Assembly: GCF_000819565.1 (NCBI RefSeq)
Contig: NZ_CP004393.1
Span: 2,542,001-2,606,000, forward strand
Direction of reading: 5' to 3'
Source of the DNA: Celeribacter indicus
Lineage (GTDB): Bacteria; Pseudomonadota; Alphaproteobacteria; Rhodobacterales; Rhodobacteraceae
DNA: 64,000 bases
Part shown: positions 44,781 through 54,688 of the stretch, piece after piece
Layout: every line of letters starts with the position of its first letter
Position numbering within the stretch: the stretch's first letter is position 1
Program-made: the position numbers and the translations under genes
Notes under the pieces: model-generated
Seen by the model: the letters and a program-made list of their open reading frames with translations, nothing else
Told to the model about the DNA's origin: nothing
Databases searched by the model: none

Positions 44781-46065
44781 GTGTTTGGATTCAGAACAAT
44801 TGTGACCAATACCTTTGCCTCCCTCGATCATGTGAAATCGGCCACGTCGCGGAGAATAACGCTCCAGTATCTGCTGGGACTTATTTTTGTTTTCGCGTGC
44901 CTCAACCCATGGACGAATTTTGGGACGAATTCCTTGGACTCCCAGCCGTGGGCATTCATTCTCGGGGTAATCTATCTTGTTTCGCTGCGTAAATTCTCCC
45001 TCCCGATCCACGCGACCACCATCGGCGTCGCCCTGCTCGGCGGCGTAGTGACATCACTTCTGATTTCTACCCCCCCCCCCCGCGGTTGCGAGGGCATTTA
45101 TAAGCTATGCCACTGTTATTGTGGTCTATATTTCCTTCTATAATTTTCTGATCCGGAACGGATTTCCCGGAAAATTCTTCTTTGTCGCGGGTCTCACATG
45201 GATAGCCTTCGCTCTTGTCGAGATCGTGGATCCTTCCATTCCGAGTTACTTGTCCCCCTACCGCACGACCCCGGACAGAGGCCTCACGTCACTCGCACCG
45301 GAACCGACATTCTTTGGCATATTCCTGCTGTTCTTTGCATGGATAATCATCGCGAAATCCGGAGACAGCTTATCCCGGAAAGATAAGGTTCTGGTCGCCT
45401 TGATGATCGGAAGCATCTTCGTTCTGGCCCAATCTTCCATGGTGATCCTCTATTTGGCGACAGCGGCGATGATCTACGCGATATTTGCCTTTGTGCGGAC
45501 GGTGTCGCGGCTGAAAGCCCGCAAAACTCATTTCGTCGTCATGTTGCTGCTCATTGCCTTCGCAATGATCGCTTTCTATGGAATCAACAGCTTTCTCGTC
45601 GACTCTCGCGTCGCAAAACTGCTCTCACAGGTGATGGATGTCGGCATTGCAGGCCTGGTCGCCTATGACGCCAGCATATCGGCGCGCATCGAAGATGTAT
45701 TTCTTTCGCTGCACGGTTTCGTCTTCCACAACGGAGTCCCCGGCGGCCTGGACACCTTTGAAGCCACGAAGGACGTTCTTCGTGGCCAGTGGAATGGCCT
45801 CTTCTGGTATTCGTCGTTTCAAAGCAAAATCATGAGTTGGCTCGGGGCGTTGCTGTATGAACTGGGGTGGTTCGGTGTGATCGCGTTCGGCGCCATTCTA
45901 CATGCGGCACGCAGATCCGGTGTAACCTGGTCCGAAATCACGATATTCACCGTGGTCCTGCTGGGAGCTATTCCGGTCGCATTTCCTCTTGTACCGGTGC
46001 TGATCGCCACATGGGTATACAAAGGGAGAGGTTTGCGGTCGTCACGAGGCCGTCACGGATTTTGA
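44781..46065 (+). pseudogene. O-antigen polymerase/ligase-like gene interrupted at a 12-C tract
   Basis: Two adjoining frames, 44781-45143 and the one running to 46065, encode one polytopic membrane protein of about 427 residues if one base is removed from the run of twelve C at 45070-45081. Upstream of the tract the protein reads GGVVTSLLIST-Pro; downstream, in the +1 frame, it continues AVARAFISYATVIVVYISF without loss. About ten hydrophobic segments and a large loop (about residues 270-340) resemble Wzy/WaaL proteins. With 12 C the frame closes after about 120 residues. The start (GTG at 44781 or GTG at 44802) has no clear ribosome-binding site. GC content is clearly lower than in neighbours. 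Phase variation or a read error are both possible. Confidence 0.75.
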
Positions 46066-46245
46066 TACACGCTGTCCCAGCCCTCCGCGCCTGACCGGAG
46101 AAGAGGCACAGCCGCGCACGGCCTCGCTCCCCTCTCCACGGTTGGCTAAGCCGTGAAAAAACGGATCTTGGCAAAGAGTTTGGAGTGCGGGTCCCCGTGG
46201 AAAGTCTTCCGAAAGAGGCGGGGGCGAAATTCCTCTGTCAAACAA

Positions 46246-46332
46246 TGGTACCCGTGGCCGGACTCGAACCGGCAAGCTATCGCTAGCGGGGGATTTTGAA
46301 TCCCCTGTGTCTACCAATTCCACCACACGGGC
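46246..46332 (-). tRNA. tRNA-Leu (anticodon CAA)
   Basis: The reverse strand folds as a cloverleaf: acceptor GCCCGTG with CACGGGT, D-arm GTGGAATTGGTAGAC, anticodon stem GGGGA/TCCCC around TTCAAAA (anticodon CAA), a long class II variable arm, T-arm GCCGG-TTCGAGT-CCGGC, and an encoded CCA end. The long variable arm is characteristic of leucine tRNA. Its 3' end faces the low-GC polymerase-like gene. Confidence 0.95.
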
Positions 46333-46395
46333 GCACGCGGCCGGAGCGCGCGGTAAGCCGCATTTACCGAAGCGCGCGGGTCCCGTCCAGAGGGA

Positions 46396-47250
46396 TCACA
46401 GTCTCTGCGCCGAGAAAGTGTCGCAGGCGTCGAGCGCGCCGGTCTCGTAGCCGCGCGCGAACCAGCGCTGGCGTTGGTCGGAGGTGCCGTGGGTGAAGGT
46501 ATGCGGCTGCGGCACCCGGCCGGCGCTGCGCTGGAGCCGGTCGTCGCCGATCTGGCGCGCGGCGTTCAGCGCCTCGCGGATGTCGTCATGCTCGAGCGAG
46601 CCGAAGGCCTCGTCGGCCCTGCGCGCCCAGATCCCGGAGAAGCAATCGGTCTGAAGCTCGATACGAACCGAGACGGCGTTGCTTTCGGCGGCGCCGACCT
46701 GTGCCCGATAGCGGTTCGCCTCGCCCAGGATACCGAGCTCGTCCTGCACGTGATGGGCGACCTCGTGGGCGACGACATAGGCCGCGGCGAAATCCCCGCC
46801 CGCGCCGAGATCGCGCTCCATCGTGACGAAGAAATCCGTATCGAGATAGACCTTGCGGTCCGAGGGGCAGTAGAAGGGCCCGGTCGCACCGGAGGCGGAA
46901 CCACAGGGGCTCTGCGTCACGCCCTTGTAGAGCACGAGGATCGGCGGGACATAGTCGCCGCCGAGCTGTTCGGTGAAGACCGCGGTCCAGATCTCCTCCG
47001 TGTCGGCGAGCGTGACGGAGACGAATTGCGCCGCCTCCTCGTCGGCGGCGGTGATTTCCGTTGTCCCCTGCGTGGAGATCCGGTCCGGGCCGGCGCCGTC
47101 CAGAAGCGGCGTCACGTCGATGCCGAGCAGATAGCCGATCACCACGATCGCCAGCAGGCCGAGGCCGCCCACACCGCCCACGGCCGCGCCTCCGCCCATG
47201 CGCCGCCGGTCCTCGATGTTGCGCGAGCCGCGCCGTCCCCGCCACTTCAT
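46396..47250 (-). CDS. Neutral zinc metallopeptidase (YpfJ family)
   Basis: A 284-residue protein with an N-terminal membrane helix (about residues 25-46) and an extracytoplasmic peptidase domain. The zinc-binding HEVAHH motif sits in AYVVAHEVAHHVQDELG, with the conserved CGSASGATGPFYCPSDRKVYLD before it and ELQTDCFSGIWA after it, all typical of the YpfJ/KPN_02809 group. Substrates unknown. Confidence 0.9.
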   Translation of the reverse strand: MKWRGRRGSRNIEDRRRMGGGAAVGGVGGLGLLAIVVIGYLLGIDVTPLLDGAGPDRISTQGTTEITAADEEAAQFVSVTLADTEEIWTAVFTEQLGGDYVPPILVLYKGVTQSPCGSASGATGPFYCPSDRKVYLDTDFFVTMERDLGAGGDFAAAYVVAHEVAHHVQDELGILGEANRYRAQVGAAESNAVSVRIELQTDCFSGIWARRADEAFGSLEHDDIREALNAARQIGDDRLQRSAGRVPQPHTFTHGTSDQRQRWFARGYETGALDACDTFSAQRL

Positions 47251-47387
47251 CGTCCGTTCTCCCGCCCTGCACCGTCCCGCTCACATTACCGTCACCGGAT
47301 TGCGCGGCAAGGCAAAAGCGGTGGCCGCCGCTTGACCCTGTGCACCGAATGGGGCCTAAAGGGCGAAACGGCAGGATCGGGACGGGT

Positions 47388-47966
47388 ATGATCAGACGGC
47401 TTTACGAGTGGACCATGTCGCTGGCCGAAAGCCCGCATGCGCTCTGGGCGCTCGCCTTCGTCTCCTTCGTCGAAAGTTCGGTCTTCCCGATCCCGCCCGA
47501 CATCCTGATGATCCCGCTGATCGTGGCGCGGCCGCGCGAGGCGTTCAGGATCGCGGGCATCGCAACCGCGGCCTCGGTGGCGGGCGGCATGCTCGGCTAC
47601 TGGATCGGCTACGGCGCCTTCGAAAGCCTCGGGCGCCCGGTGCTCGAGTTCTACGGTAAGGATGCCTATTTCGACGAGTTCGCGCTCAAATACAACGCGT
47701 GGGGGGCCTGGGCGGTGCTGGTCGCGGGGGTGACGCCCTTTCCCTACAAGGTCATCACCATCCTGTCGGGGGCGACTGCGCTGTCGCTGCCGGTCTTCAT
47801 CGTCGCCTCGATCACGGCGCGCGCGCTGCGGTTCTTCGTCGTCGCCGCGCTCCTGTGGAAATTCGGCGATCCGATCCGCGACTTCATCGAGCGCCGCCTT
47901 GGCCTCGTCTTCACCCTTCTCCTTCTCCTCTTCTTCGGCGGCTTCTATGCCGTGACATACCTATGA
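47388..47966 (+). CDS. YqaA/DedA-family membrane protein
   Basis: A 192-residue inner-membrane protein with the SNARE-associated/DedA-type fold. ESSVFPIPPDILMIPL near the N-terminus and RALRFFVVAALLW near the end match the YqaA branch. These proteins are thought to help lipid movement across the membrane. Its stop overlaps the dsbB start (ATGA). ATG at 47388 has only a weak ribosome-binding site (GGGACGGG). Confidence 0.87.
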   Translation: MIRRLYEWTMSLAESPHALWALAFVSFVESSVFPIPPDILMIPLIVARPREAFRIAGIATAASVAGGMLGYWIGYGAFESLGRPVLEFYGKDAYFDEFALKYNAWGAWAVLVAGVTPFPYKVITILSGATALSLPVFIVASITARALRFFVVAALLWKFGDPIRDFIERRLGLVFTLLLLLFFGGFYAVTYL

Positions 47967-48457
47967 CCGAGTCCTCCGATTTCGCCCCGAAACAACCCGC
48001 CCTCGCCGCGACCCTCGGCTCCTTCGCCCTGCTCGCCGGCGCCTTCGTCTTCCAGGCCTTCGGCTATGCGCCCTGCCCCATGTGCCTGTGGCAACGCTGG
48101 CCGCATGCCATCGCCATCGTGATCGGCCTGCTGTTCCTGACGACGCGGCTGCGCGCCCTGGCGGCGCTCGGCGCGCTGAGCATGCTCGTCTCCGCAGGGC
48201 TCGGCCTGTTCCATGCCGGCGTGGAGCAGAGATGGTGGTCCGGCCCCTCCTCCTGCACCGGATCGGGCGACACGCTGTCGGGGCTCTCGGGGACCGAGCT
48301 GCTTCCGGGCGCCGGCGGCCCCTCCCATCTCGTGCTCTGCGACGAGATCGTCTGGGACACCTGGGGGCTCGGCATCACCATGGCGGGCTGGAATTTCCTG
48401 TTCTCGCTGCTGTTCCTCGCGCTCTGGCTCGTGGCGCTGCGCAAGGCGCGCGCCTGA
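47963..48457 (+). CDS. dsbB: Disulfide bond formation protein B
   Basis: A 164-residue inner-membrane oxidase of DsbA with four membrane segments. The first catalytic pair is CPMC in APCPMCLWQRWPH (Cys39/Cys42 region) and the second loop carries SSCTGSG and VLCDEI. It transfers electrons to quinone. Translation is coupled to the YqaA gene by a 4-nt overlap. Confidence 0.92.
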   Translation: MTESSDFAPKQPALAATLGSFALLAGAFVFQAFGYAPCPMCLWQRWPHAIAIVIGLLFLTTRLRALAALGALSMLVSAGLGLFHAGVEQRWWSGPSSCTGSGDTLSGLSGTELLPGAGGPSHLVLCDEIVWDTWGLGITMAGWNFLFSLLFLALWLVALRKARA

Positions 48458-48497
48458 GCCCTTGCAAGCCGGCGATTTCCGCCCCATCTTTGAAGGC

Positions 48498-48680
48498 ATG
48501 AGCAAACCCGCCGCAAAGATCGTTCCCCTTCCCGCCATTCGCCGCGGACGCAAGCGGCTCGGCACGCCGCTCGCCGACGACCGGGCGGCGGCGCTCAAGG
48601 CCCGGTTTTCCGAGGTCTCGAAAACGTCGACCACGGGCAGCGCCGCCACGCCGCTCAAGATGCTCCTGAACCGGTTCTAG
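48498..48680 (+). CDS. Small hypothetical protein (60 residues)
   Basis: A short basic reading frame 40 nt after dsbB (residues RRGRKRLGTPLADDRAAALK, ending TPLKMLLNRF). No family is recognised, and the start has only a weak AAGG before it. Codon use is compatible with a gene; it ends 7 nt before the convergent usg gene. Confidence 0.4.
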   Translation: MSKPAAKIVPLPAIRRGRKRLGTPLADDRAAALKARFSEVSKTSTTGSAATPLKMLLNRF

Positions 48681-48687
48681 CCGCGCG

Positions 48688-48975
48688 TCAGTGAAGGGTG
48701 AATTCGCCGACGCAGTTGCGCCATTCTCCGGGACCGACCAGGGTGCGGTGGGTGAAGCGCACATGATGCAGCGGACCGTCGATATTCTCCTGCCAGAATT
48801 CGATGAAGCGGAAGAGTTTCGGATAGTCCGGCGCGAGATCGTAGAGCTGCCATGAGAAGGTGTTCAGCACATTGCGGTAGTCCGGCATGCGGTAGGTGAA
48901 TTCGGCAAGCGTGAGGCCGTAGCCGGTCAGCATCATCTCGGTCTCGCTCATCTCGCGCGCGTCTTCTCTGGTCAT
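48688..48975 (-). CDS. usg: Usg family protein
   Basis: A 95-residue protein of the alphaproteobacterial Usg family: MLTGYGLTLAEFTYRMPDY, TFSWQLYDLAPDYPKLFRFI and FWQENIDGPLHHVRFTHR are all diagnostic. The family is named after a gene upstream of trpF in Caulobacter and its role is unknown; here no trp genes are adjacent. Starts at 48975 or 48951 are both reasonable; GGAG lies before the first. Confidence 0.88.
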   Translation of the reverse strand: MTREDAREMSETEMMLTGYGLTLAEFTYRMPDYRNVLNTFSWQLYDLAPDYPKLFRFIEFWQENIDGPLHHVRFTHRTLVGPGEWRNCVGEFTLH

Positions 48976-49193
48976 GTGGCGTGGTCTCCTGTCGGGTGCT
49001 GGAACGGGGCTTGTGCGCCCCCCTCCTGAAAATCCTGCCGCAAAATCATTAACTGTCAATGAAAACAGCATGTTGTCACAGGTGGCCGGTGGCTGCCAAA
49101 TCCGCGGGGGATCAGCCATTGCACCCTATATCCCGTATGGGGTAGAGTGTGGCACAACTATATACAGATCGCAGCCAAAGACAGGCGGACAAC

Positions 49194-51953
49194 GTGAGCG
49201 ACACTCCGGAAACACCTGAAAACGAAGAAGAAACACCGCGCGAGCCGATGTATTGGGAAGGCCCGAAAATCTCGATCACCGACGAGATGAAGTCCTCCTA
49301 CCTCGACTATGCGATGTCGGTGATCGTGTCCCGCGCGATCCCGGACCTGCGCGACGGGCTGAAACCGGTACATCGGCGCATTCTCTTCGCGATGAATGAG
49401 GCGGGCAACACCCATGACAAGCCCTACCGCAAATCGGCGCGGGCCGTGGGCGATACGATGGGCAAATATCACCCGCATGGCGACTCGGCGATCTATGACG
49501 CGCTCGTGCGGATGGCGCAGCCGTTTTCCATGTCCCTGCCGCTGCTCGACGGCCAGGGCAACTTCGGCTCGATGGACGGCGATGCCGCCGCGGCGATGCG
49601 CTATACCGAAGTGCGGATGGACAAGCCTGCCGCCTATCTGCTGGCCGATATCGACAAGGATACGGTCGATTTCGAACTGAACTACGACGGCAAGGACCAG
49701 GAGCCGACGGTGCTCCCGGCGCGCTTCCCGAACATGCTGGTGAACGGCGCGGGCGGCATCGCGGTCGGCATGGCGACGAACATCCCGCCGCACAATCTCG
49801 GCGAGGTCGTCGACGCGACGCTCGCGCTCATCGAGACCCCCGATGTCTCCACCGAACGGCTGATGGAGATCGTGCCCGCCCCCGATTTCCCGACCGGCGG
49901 GATCATTCTCGGCCGCGCCGGCGCGCGCAAGGCCTATCTGGAGGGCCGCGGGTCGGTCATCATCCGGGCGAAGACACGGGTGGAGGAGATCCGCCGCGAC
50001 CGCTATGCGATCGTCGTGGATGAGATCCCCTATCAGGTGAACAAGGCCGCGATGATCGAGAAGATCGCGGAAATGGTGCGCGACAAGCGGATCGAGGGCA
50101 TTTCCCATGTCCAGGACGAATCCGACCGCAACGGCGTGCGCGTCGTCGTGGAGCTGAAGCGCGACGCGACGCCCGAGGTGGTGCTGAACCAGCTGTTCCG
50201 GTTCACGCCGCTCCAGACCTCCTTCGGCTGCAACATGCTGGCGCTGAACGGCGGGCGGCCGGAACAATTGACGCTGCGCCAGTTCCTCGAACATTTCATC
50301 ACCTTCCGCGAGGAAGTCGTGGCGCGCCGCACCGCCTTCGAATTGCGCAAGGCCCGCGACCGGGCGCATATCCTCTGCGGCCTCGCCGTCGCGGTGTCGA
50401 ACGTGGACGAGGTCGTGGCGACGATCCGCTCCTCCGCCGATGCCGCCGAGGCGCGCGAGAAGCTGATGACGCGCCGCTGGCCCGCCGCCGAGATCGCGGA
50501 TTACATCCGCCTGATCGACGACCCGACCCATACGATGAACGAGGACGGCACCTACAACCTGTCGGAGGTGCAGGCCCGCGCGATCCTCGATCTGCGCCTG
50601 CAACGGCTGACCCAGATCGGGGTGAAGGAAGTCACCGACGAGCTTCAGGAGCTCGCCGCGAAGATCAAGGACTACCTCGCCATCCTCGCCTCCCGCGAGC
50701 GGATCATGGGCATCATCTCTGCGGAACTGACGGAAGTGAAGGACCTCTTCGCCGTGCCCCGCCGCACCGAGATCACCGACTGGTCGGGCGACATGGAGGA
50801 CGAGGACCTGATCGAGAAGGAGGACATGGTTGTGACCGTGACCGCCTCCGGCTGGGCAAAGCGCACGCCGCTCGCCGACTACCGCGCCCAGAAGCGCGGC
50901 GGCAAGGGCCTGTCGGGCATGGCGACGAAGGACGAGGACGTGATCACCACGCTGTTCGTCGCGAACACCCATACCCAACTCCTGATCTTCACCACGGACG
51001 GCATGGCCTACAAGCTGAAGACCTGGCGCCTGCCGCAGGGCGGCCGCACGGCGAAGGGCAAGCCGCTCGTCAACATCCTGCCGATCCCGACGGGCGTCGG
51101 CATCGCCGCGATCCTTCCGGTGGACCGCGACGAGAGGGACTGGGACGATCTCCAGATCGTCTTCGCCACCTCCAAGGGCTCGGTGCGCCGCAACCGCCTG
51201 TCGGATTTCACCAATGTGAAGGCGAACGGCAAGATCGCGATGAAGTTCGAGGGCGAGGACGAGGGCACGCGCCTCATCAACGCGCGGATCTGCGACGAGA
51301 ACGACGACGTGATGCTCGTCACCTCCTCCGGCCGCGCGATCCGCTTCCCCGTCCCCGATGTGCGCGTGTTCAACTCGCGCAGTTCGACCGGCGTGCGCGG
51401 CATCAAGCTCGTGAACGAGGGCGACGAGGTCGTCTCCATGTCGGTGATCCGCCATTTCGACGCGGAGAGTGCCGAACGCCAGGCCTATCTCAAGATGCGC
51501 CGCCAGATGGCCGGAGCGGACGAGTCCGAGGTGAGCGATGACGAGGAGGAAGTGGCCGAAGGCTCGATCTCGATGGAGCGGTTCGAGGAGATGCGCGCCG
51601 CGGAGGAGCTGATCGTCACCATCACCCGCAACGGCACGGGCAAGCTTTCCTCCAGCCACGACTACCCGGTGCGCGGGCGTGGCGGCCAGGGCGTGACGGC
51701 GATGGAAAAGACGATGCGCGGCGGGCCGATCGTGGCCTCCTTCCCGGTGGGCTTCGACGACCAGATCATGCTCGCCACATCCAAGGGCCAGTCGATCCGC
51801 TGCCCGGTGGATGGCATCTCCTTCCGCTCGCGCTCGGCCGGCGGCGTGCGGGTGTTCAACACCGGCAAGGGCGAGGAGGTTGTCTCCGTCGCCTGGATCG
51901 CGGAAAGCGACGAGGAGGATGCCGACGACGCCCCCCGTCCGGTCGCGGAATAA
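49194..51953 (+). CDS. gyrA: DNA gyrase subunit A
   Basis: A 919-residue type II topoisomerase subunit that cuts and rejoins DNA while introducing negative supercoils. The winged-helix/tower N-terminal part includes [19 protein letters not shown], the quinolone-resistance region [10 protein letters not shown] with Ser98 and Asp102 (the sensitive-type residues), and catalytic Tyr137 in [11 protein letters not shown]. The GyrA box reads QKRGGKG, followed by beta-pinwheel repeats and an acidic insert near residue 785. The GTG at 49194 ([10 protein letters not shown]) agrees with related Rhodobacterales proteins; a GTG at 49149 would add 15 residues. Confidence 0.97.
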   Translation: MSDTPETPENEEETPREPMYWEGPKISITDEMKSSYLDYAMSVIVSRAIPDLRDGLKPVHRRILFAMNEAGNTHDKPYRKSARAVGDTMGKYHPHGDSAIYDALVRMAQPFSMSLPLLDGQGNFGSMDGDAAAAMRYTEVRMDKPAAYLLADIDKDTVDFELNYDGKDQEPTVLPARFPNMLVNGAGGIAVGMATNIPPHNLGEVVDATLALIETPDVSTERLMEIVPAPDFPTGGIILGRAGARKAYLEGRGSVIIRAKTRVEEIRRDRYAIVVDEIPYQVNKAAMIEKIAEMVRDKRIEGISHVQDESDRNGVRVVVELKRDATPEVVLNQLFRFTPLQTSFGCNMLALNGGRPEQLTLRQFLEHFITFREEVVARRTAFELRKARDRAHILCGLAVAVSNVDEVVATIRSSADAAEAREKLMTRRWPAAEIADYIRLIDDPTHTMNEDGTYNLSEVQARAILDLRLQRLTQIGVKEVTDELQELAAKIKDYLAILASRERIMGIISAELTEVKDLFAVPRRTEITDWSGDMEDEDLIEKEDMVVTVTASGWAKRTPLADYRAQKRGGKGLSGMATKDEDVITTLFVANTHTQLLIFTTDGMAYKLKTWRLPQGGRTAKGKPLVNILPIPTGVGIAAILPVDRDERDWDDLQIVFATSKGSVRRNRLSDFTNVKANGKIAMKFEGEDEGTRLINARICDENDDVMLVTSSGRAIRFPVPDVRVFNSRSSTGVRGIKLVNEGDEVVSMSVIRHFDAESAERQAYLKMRRQMAGADESEVSDDEEEVAEGSISMERFEEMRAAEELIVTITRNGTGKLSSSHDYPVRGRGGQGVTAMEKTMRGGPIVASFPVGFDDQIMLATSKGQSIRCPVDGISFRSRSAGGVRVFNTGKGEEVVSVAWIAESDEEDADDAPRPVAE

Positions 51954-51978
51954 CGCGCCACCGGCCTGCGACATCACG

Positions 51979-52008
51979 AACGGCGGTCCCATGGGGCCGC
52001 CGTTTCGT
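51979..52008 (+). terminator. Intrinsic terminator after gyrA
   Basis: AACGGCGG (51979-51986) pairs with CCGCCGTT (51997-52004) with CCC/GGG extending the stem inward; TTTCGTT follows. It lies 26 nt after the gyrA stop. Confidence 0.75.
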
Positions 52009-52132
52009 TGTGCGCTACGCCTGTCTCCGAATTGTCACAGACGCCGAAAGGTTGTGATCCGCGCGCTCTGCCCCCTCAACCTTTCCGCGGCAAAGGAGTA
52101 GCTCCGTACCATCATTTCCGATGAGGTTAAAA

Positions 52133-52993
52133 ATGAGCCAAAAACAAAAAATTTCCCTTGCCCTCGCCCTGATCTCCGCCACCGGCGCGGCCGCGGCCGA
52201 AGGCGTCACCTACACCTCCGTCGAGCTGTCCCATTACGATCTCGACGGGATCGACGCGACCCTCCTGAACGGCAATTTCGACTATGTCACCGGCCCGTTC
52301 TCCTTTACCGGCGGCGTGCTGATCGGCGAGGTCGAGAATCTCGACATGACCCTGCTCGAGATGACCGCGGGCTACGCGATCGTTCCCGGCGTCACCGTCT
52401 ACGGCATGCTCGGCTATGTCGATACCGACGATTTCGACGACACCGCCTATGGCCTCGGCGTCGAATACCAGACCGGGGATTACGGCGCGGCGCTGCAATA
52501 CGAGACCTCCGACGACAGCGACGCCGACAGCTACACCCTGGCGGGCTTTGCGGGCTTCGGCCCCTCCACCGTCTACGGCTATGCCAATGATGTGGAGGAT
52601 TTCAGCTCCTACGGCCTCGGCTACAAATACGACGGCGGCCAGTTCGAGGCGAATATCGCCACCGACTGGGCCGAGGGCGGTCTCGACACCGGCCTGACCG
52701 CGTTCAGCGGTGAGTTCGACACCAGCATGCAGTTCACCGTGCTCGCCTCCGTCATCACCGGCAACGAGGATTTCCTCGACACCGGCATCGCGACCATCGG
52801 CGGCCGCTACGCCTTCACCGACAGTGTGTCGCTCGAGGCGAATTACGGCACCGGCTTCGGCGATCTGGACGATGCCGACGGCTTCGCGCTCAAGCTGAAG
52901 CTCGAGACCGGCGGGCGCCGGATGCGCGTGACGGATCAGGTCGACGACTATGCCGCCGACACCACGCCGCTCCGCGATCTGGCGAGCTACTGA
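52133..52993 (+). CDS. Porin-like outer-membrane beta-barrel protein
   Basis: A 286-residue secreted protein with a signal peptide (MSQKQKISLALALISATGAA, cleavage near AAAAEG). The mature part alternates short hydrophobic strands with acidic loops rich in Asp, Gly and Tyr (for example YGYANDVEDFSSYGLGYKYDGG), which is characteristic of an outer-membrane barrel. No specific substrate family is recognised. GAGG lies 7 nt before the ATG at 52133. It forms its own transcription unit with a terminator after it. Confidence 0.8.
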   Translation: MSQKQKISLALALISATGAAAAEGVTYTSVELSHYDLDGIDATLLNGNFDYVTGPFSFTGGVLIGEVENLDMTLLEMTAGYAIVPGVTVYGMLGYVDTDDFDDTAYGLGVEYQTGDYGAALQYETSDDSDADSYTLAGFAGFGPSTVYGYANDVEDFSSYGLGYKYDGGQFEANIATDWAEGGLDTGLTAFSGEFDTSMQFTVLASVITGNEDFLDTGIATIGGRYAFTDSVSLEANYGTGFGDLDDADGFALKLKLETGGRRMRVTDQVDDYAADTTPLRDLASY

Positions 52994-53008
52994 TCCTCGG
53001 ACAGGACG

Positions 53009-53040
53009 CCCCGCAGGTCTTCCGGCCTGTGGGGTTTCCC
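53009..53040 (+). terminator. Intrinsic terminator after the porin-like gene
   Basis: CCCCGCAGG (53009-53017) pairs with CCTGTGGGG (53026-53034, one G-U pair) and TTTCCC follows. Confidence 0.65.
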
Positions 53041-53065
53041 CTGCCGATCCTCGGGAACGGTCACG

Positions 53066-53090
53066 AAAAAGGGAGCCTTCGCGGGCTCCC
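53066..53090 (-). terminator. Intrinsic terminator of the small membrane-protein gene
   Basis: GGGAGCC (53071-53077) pairs with GGCTCCC (53084-53090); on the reverse strand a run of five T follows (53066-53070). It ends the leftward transcript of the gene at 53119-53565. Confidence 0.75.
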
Positions 53091-53118
53091 TTCTCTCATG
53101 TGGGTGAAGCTGAAAGGT

Positions 53119-53565
53119 TCACACGAGATCGCGCCAGCCTCCGCGCCAGAAAGAAAAACGCCCGCCGCCGAATGCGATGAGGGGCAGCGCGAGGAGCGTA
53201 ACGACAAGCGGCAGCATGAGATCCCCGTTCAGCGCCAGCGGCATGGGCGCGGAGACGAAATGGGACGCCAGGGTGAGGAGCACCGCGAGCAGCGCCATGA
53301 CCCGCGTGCGCATGCCCATCCCGATCCAGAGCGCGATCATCACGAGCAGCAGGCTCAGCGTCAGGGGACCGAGATCCTGCAACATGATCAGGTGCGGCCA
53401 GGGAAGCGGCGGCGCGTCGGAGACGGTCGCGGTGGCTTCGAGACTGCGAAACAGGTCGAGCGTCTGGACCGCAGGGTGCTGGAGAAGCGTAATGGCGAGA
53501 ACGCCGCGCAAGCACAGCTGCGCCACGCCGCCGAGTTGCGCGCCAAGAGTGTGAAGAGAGAACAT
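53119..53565 (-). CDS. Small integral membrane protein (DoxX-like)
   Basis: A 148-residue protein with about four hydrophobic segments (approximately 12-30, 58-84, 88-105 and 115-135) separated by short loops, the size and layout of DoxX-type proteins. Sequence identity to that family is not certain. The ribosome-binding site is weak. A terminator follows. Function unknown. Confidence 0.65.
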   Translation of the reverse strand: MFSLHTLGAQLGGVAQLCLRGVLAITLLQHPAVQTLDLFRSLEATATVSDAPPLPWPHLIMLQDLGPLTLSLLLVMIALWIGMGMRTRVMALLAVLLTLASHFVSAPMPLALNGDLMLPLVVTLLALPLIAFGGGRFSFWRGGWRDLV

Positions 53566-53679
53566 GCTGCCTCGATGCTCTTTTTACTTGTGTATACTCC
53601 ACCCTAAGTGGTGCTCTGACGCCATACTATCTATCCACATTCCATATTTGCAAAAACCGAGGGAGGCGCGCCTCCGCGA

Positions 53680-54531
53680 TCAGACCCCGCTGACCCCGCC
53701 GCGCCCCTGCGCCCTCAGAAAACTCGCGCGGATGAACCGGGTGACGGTCTCCATCGCCGGATCGCCCCGGCGGCTTTCGTGATAGCTCATGAAGATATCC
53801 GTCTCGCAGGCGGAGCCCTCGACGGCGACGAAATCGCTCCGGTCGCGGACGGAGAAACACGGCAGGATGCCGCCGTAATGCGTCGTCTCCATCACCCGCT
53901 GGATGTGTTCGAACGTGCCCACGCGGATCTGCGGCGGCTGGCCAAAGATCTGCCAGGCGTGATCCGTCACGGGAAGCGCGTTCACCTCCTCGCCGAGCCC
54001 GACCCAGAGCCGGGAGTCCGACGGCGCCGCGGCATGGCGGTAGACCGCAAGGGTGATGGCTCCGACCTTCGCGCTCAGCACCCGCCCTGTCGCCGGGCGG
54101 AACATCGACACGATCACGTCATTGTCGGCGAGCGACTCGATCAGGCGGCGGTCGCGGAACACCAGCCGGATATTCGCAAGGCTTTCCGCATGGGCAACGA
54201 GGTTCGGGATGAAGATATGCGCCGACATGAGCGGCGAACAGGCGATGGTGATCTCGCTGTCGGGGCGGCCGCTGCCGTGGCGCAGGAGGCTGCGCTCGCG
54301 CAGGATCGCCTGATGAAAATTCTCCGCCTCCTCGATCAGCTTCGCGAGTTCCGGGTTCGGCCCCCAGCCCTGCGGCGTCTTGATCACCGGCGGTACGCCG
54401 AGCTCGTCGCCGAGCCGCTCCATCCGCCGCGACACGGTCGCGGGATTGGTGCCGAGCGCGCGGGCGGCGGACGCCATGGTGCCGTTCTTGAAGATTGCGA
54501 GAAGGAATTTAAGGTCGTCCCAACGGTCCAT
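53680..54531 (-). CDS. LysR-family transcriptional regulator
   Basis: A 283-residue regulator. The N-terminal helix-turn-helix covers [20 protein letters not shown] and [20 protein letters not shown]; the rest is the periplasmic-binding-like sensor domain ([19 protein letters not shown] and following). The target is not evident. It is divergent from trmFO across a 157-nt gap, which probably includes both promoters. Confidence 0.87.
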   Translation of the reverse strand: MDRWDDLKFLLAIFKNGTMASAARALGTNPATVSRRMERLGDELGVPPVIKTPQGWGPNPELAKLIEEAENFHQAILRERSLLRHGSGRPDSEITIACSPLMSAHIFIPNLVAHAESLANIRLVFRDRRLIESLADNDVIVSMFRPATGRVLSAKVGAITLAVYRHAAAPSDSRLWVGLGEEVNALPVTDHAWQIFGQPPQIRVGTFEHIQRVMETTHYGGILPCFSVRDRSDFVAVEGSACETDIFMSYHESRRGDPAMETVTRFIRASFLRAQGRGGVSGV

Positions 54532-54688
54532 CGGATGTCCTGCGGTCTGTGCCTGCCGAACCTGCGCAAAATATCACAGATCCGCAAGAGAGTACGTTGC
54601 AAAAAGCGCAGCTAAATATCAAAATGCAATGGCCCGGTCCGTGCGCTGCCCCTTCCCAAAGGCCGCGCCATCCACTACATGCCAGCCC

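Noticed and set aside
46246-46332. Direct repeat of the tRNA-Leu 3' end as an island attachment site
   Set aside because: I looked for a second copy of the 3' end by eye within the window and did not see one, and no integrase gene is present.
49158-51992. Reverse-strand open frame of more than 900 codons opposite gyrA
   Set aside because: gyrA has every catalytic motif on the plus strand; the antisense product is His/Arg/Asp-rich with no domain.
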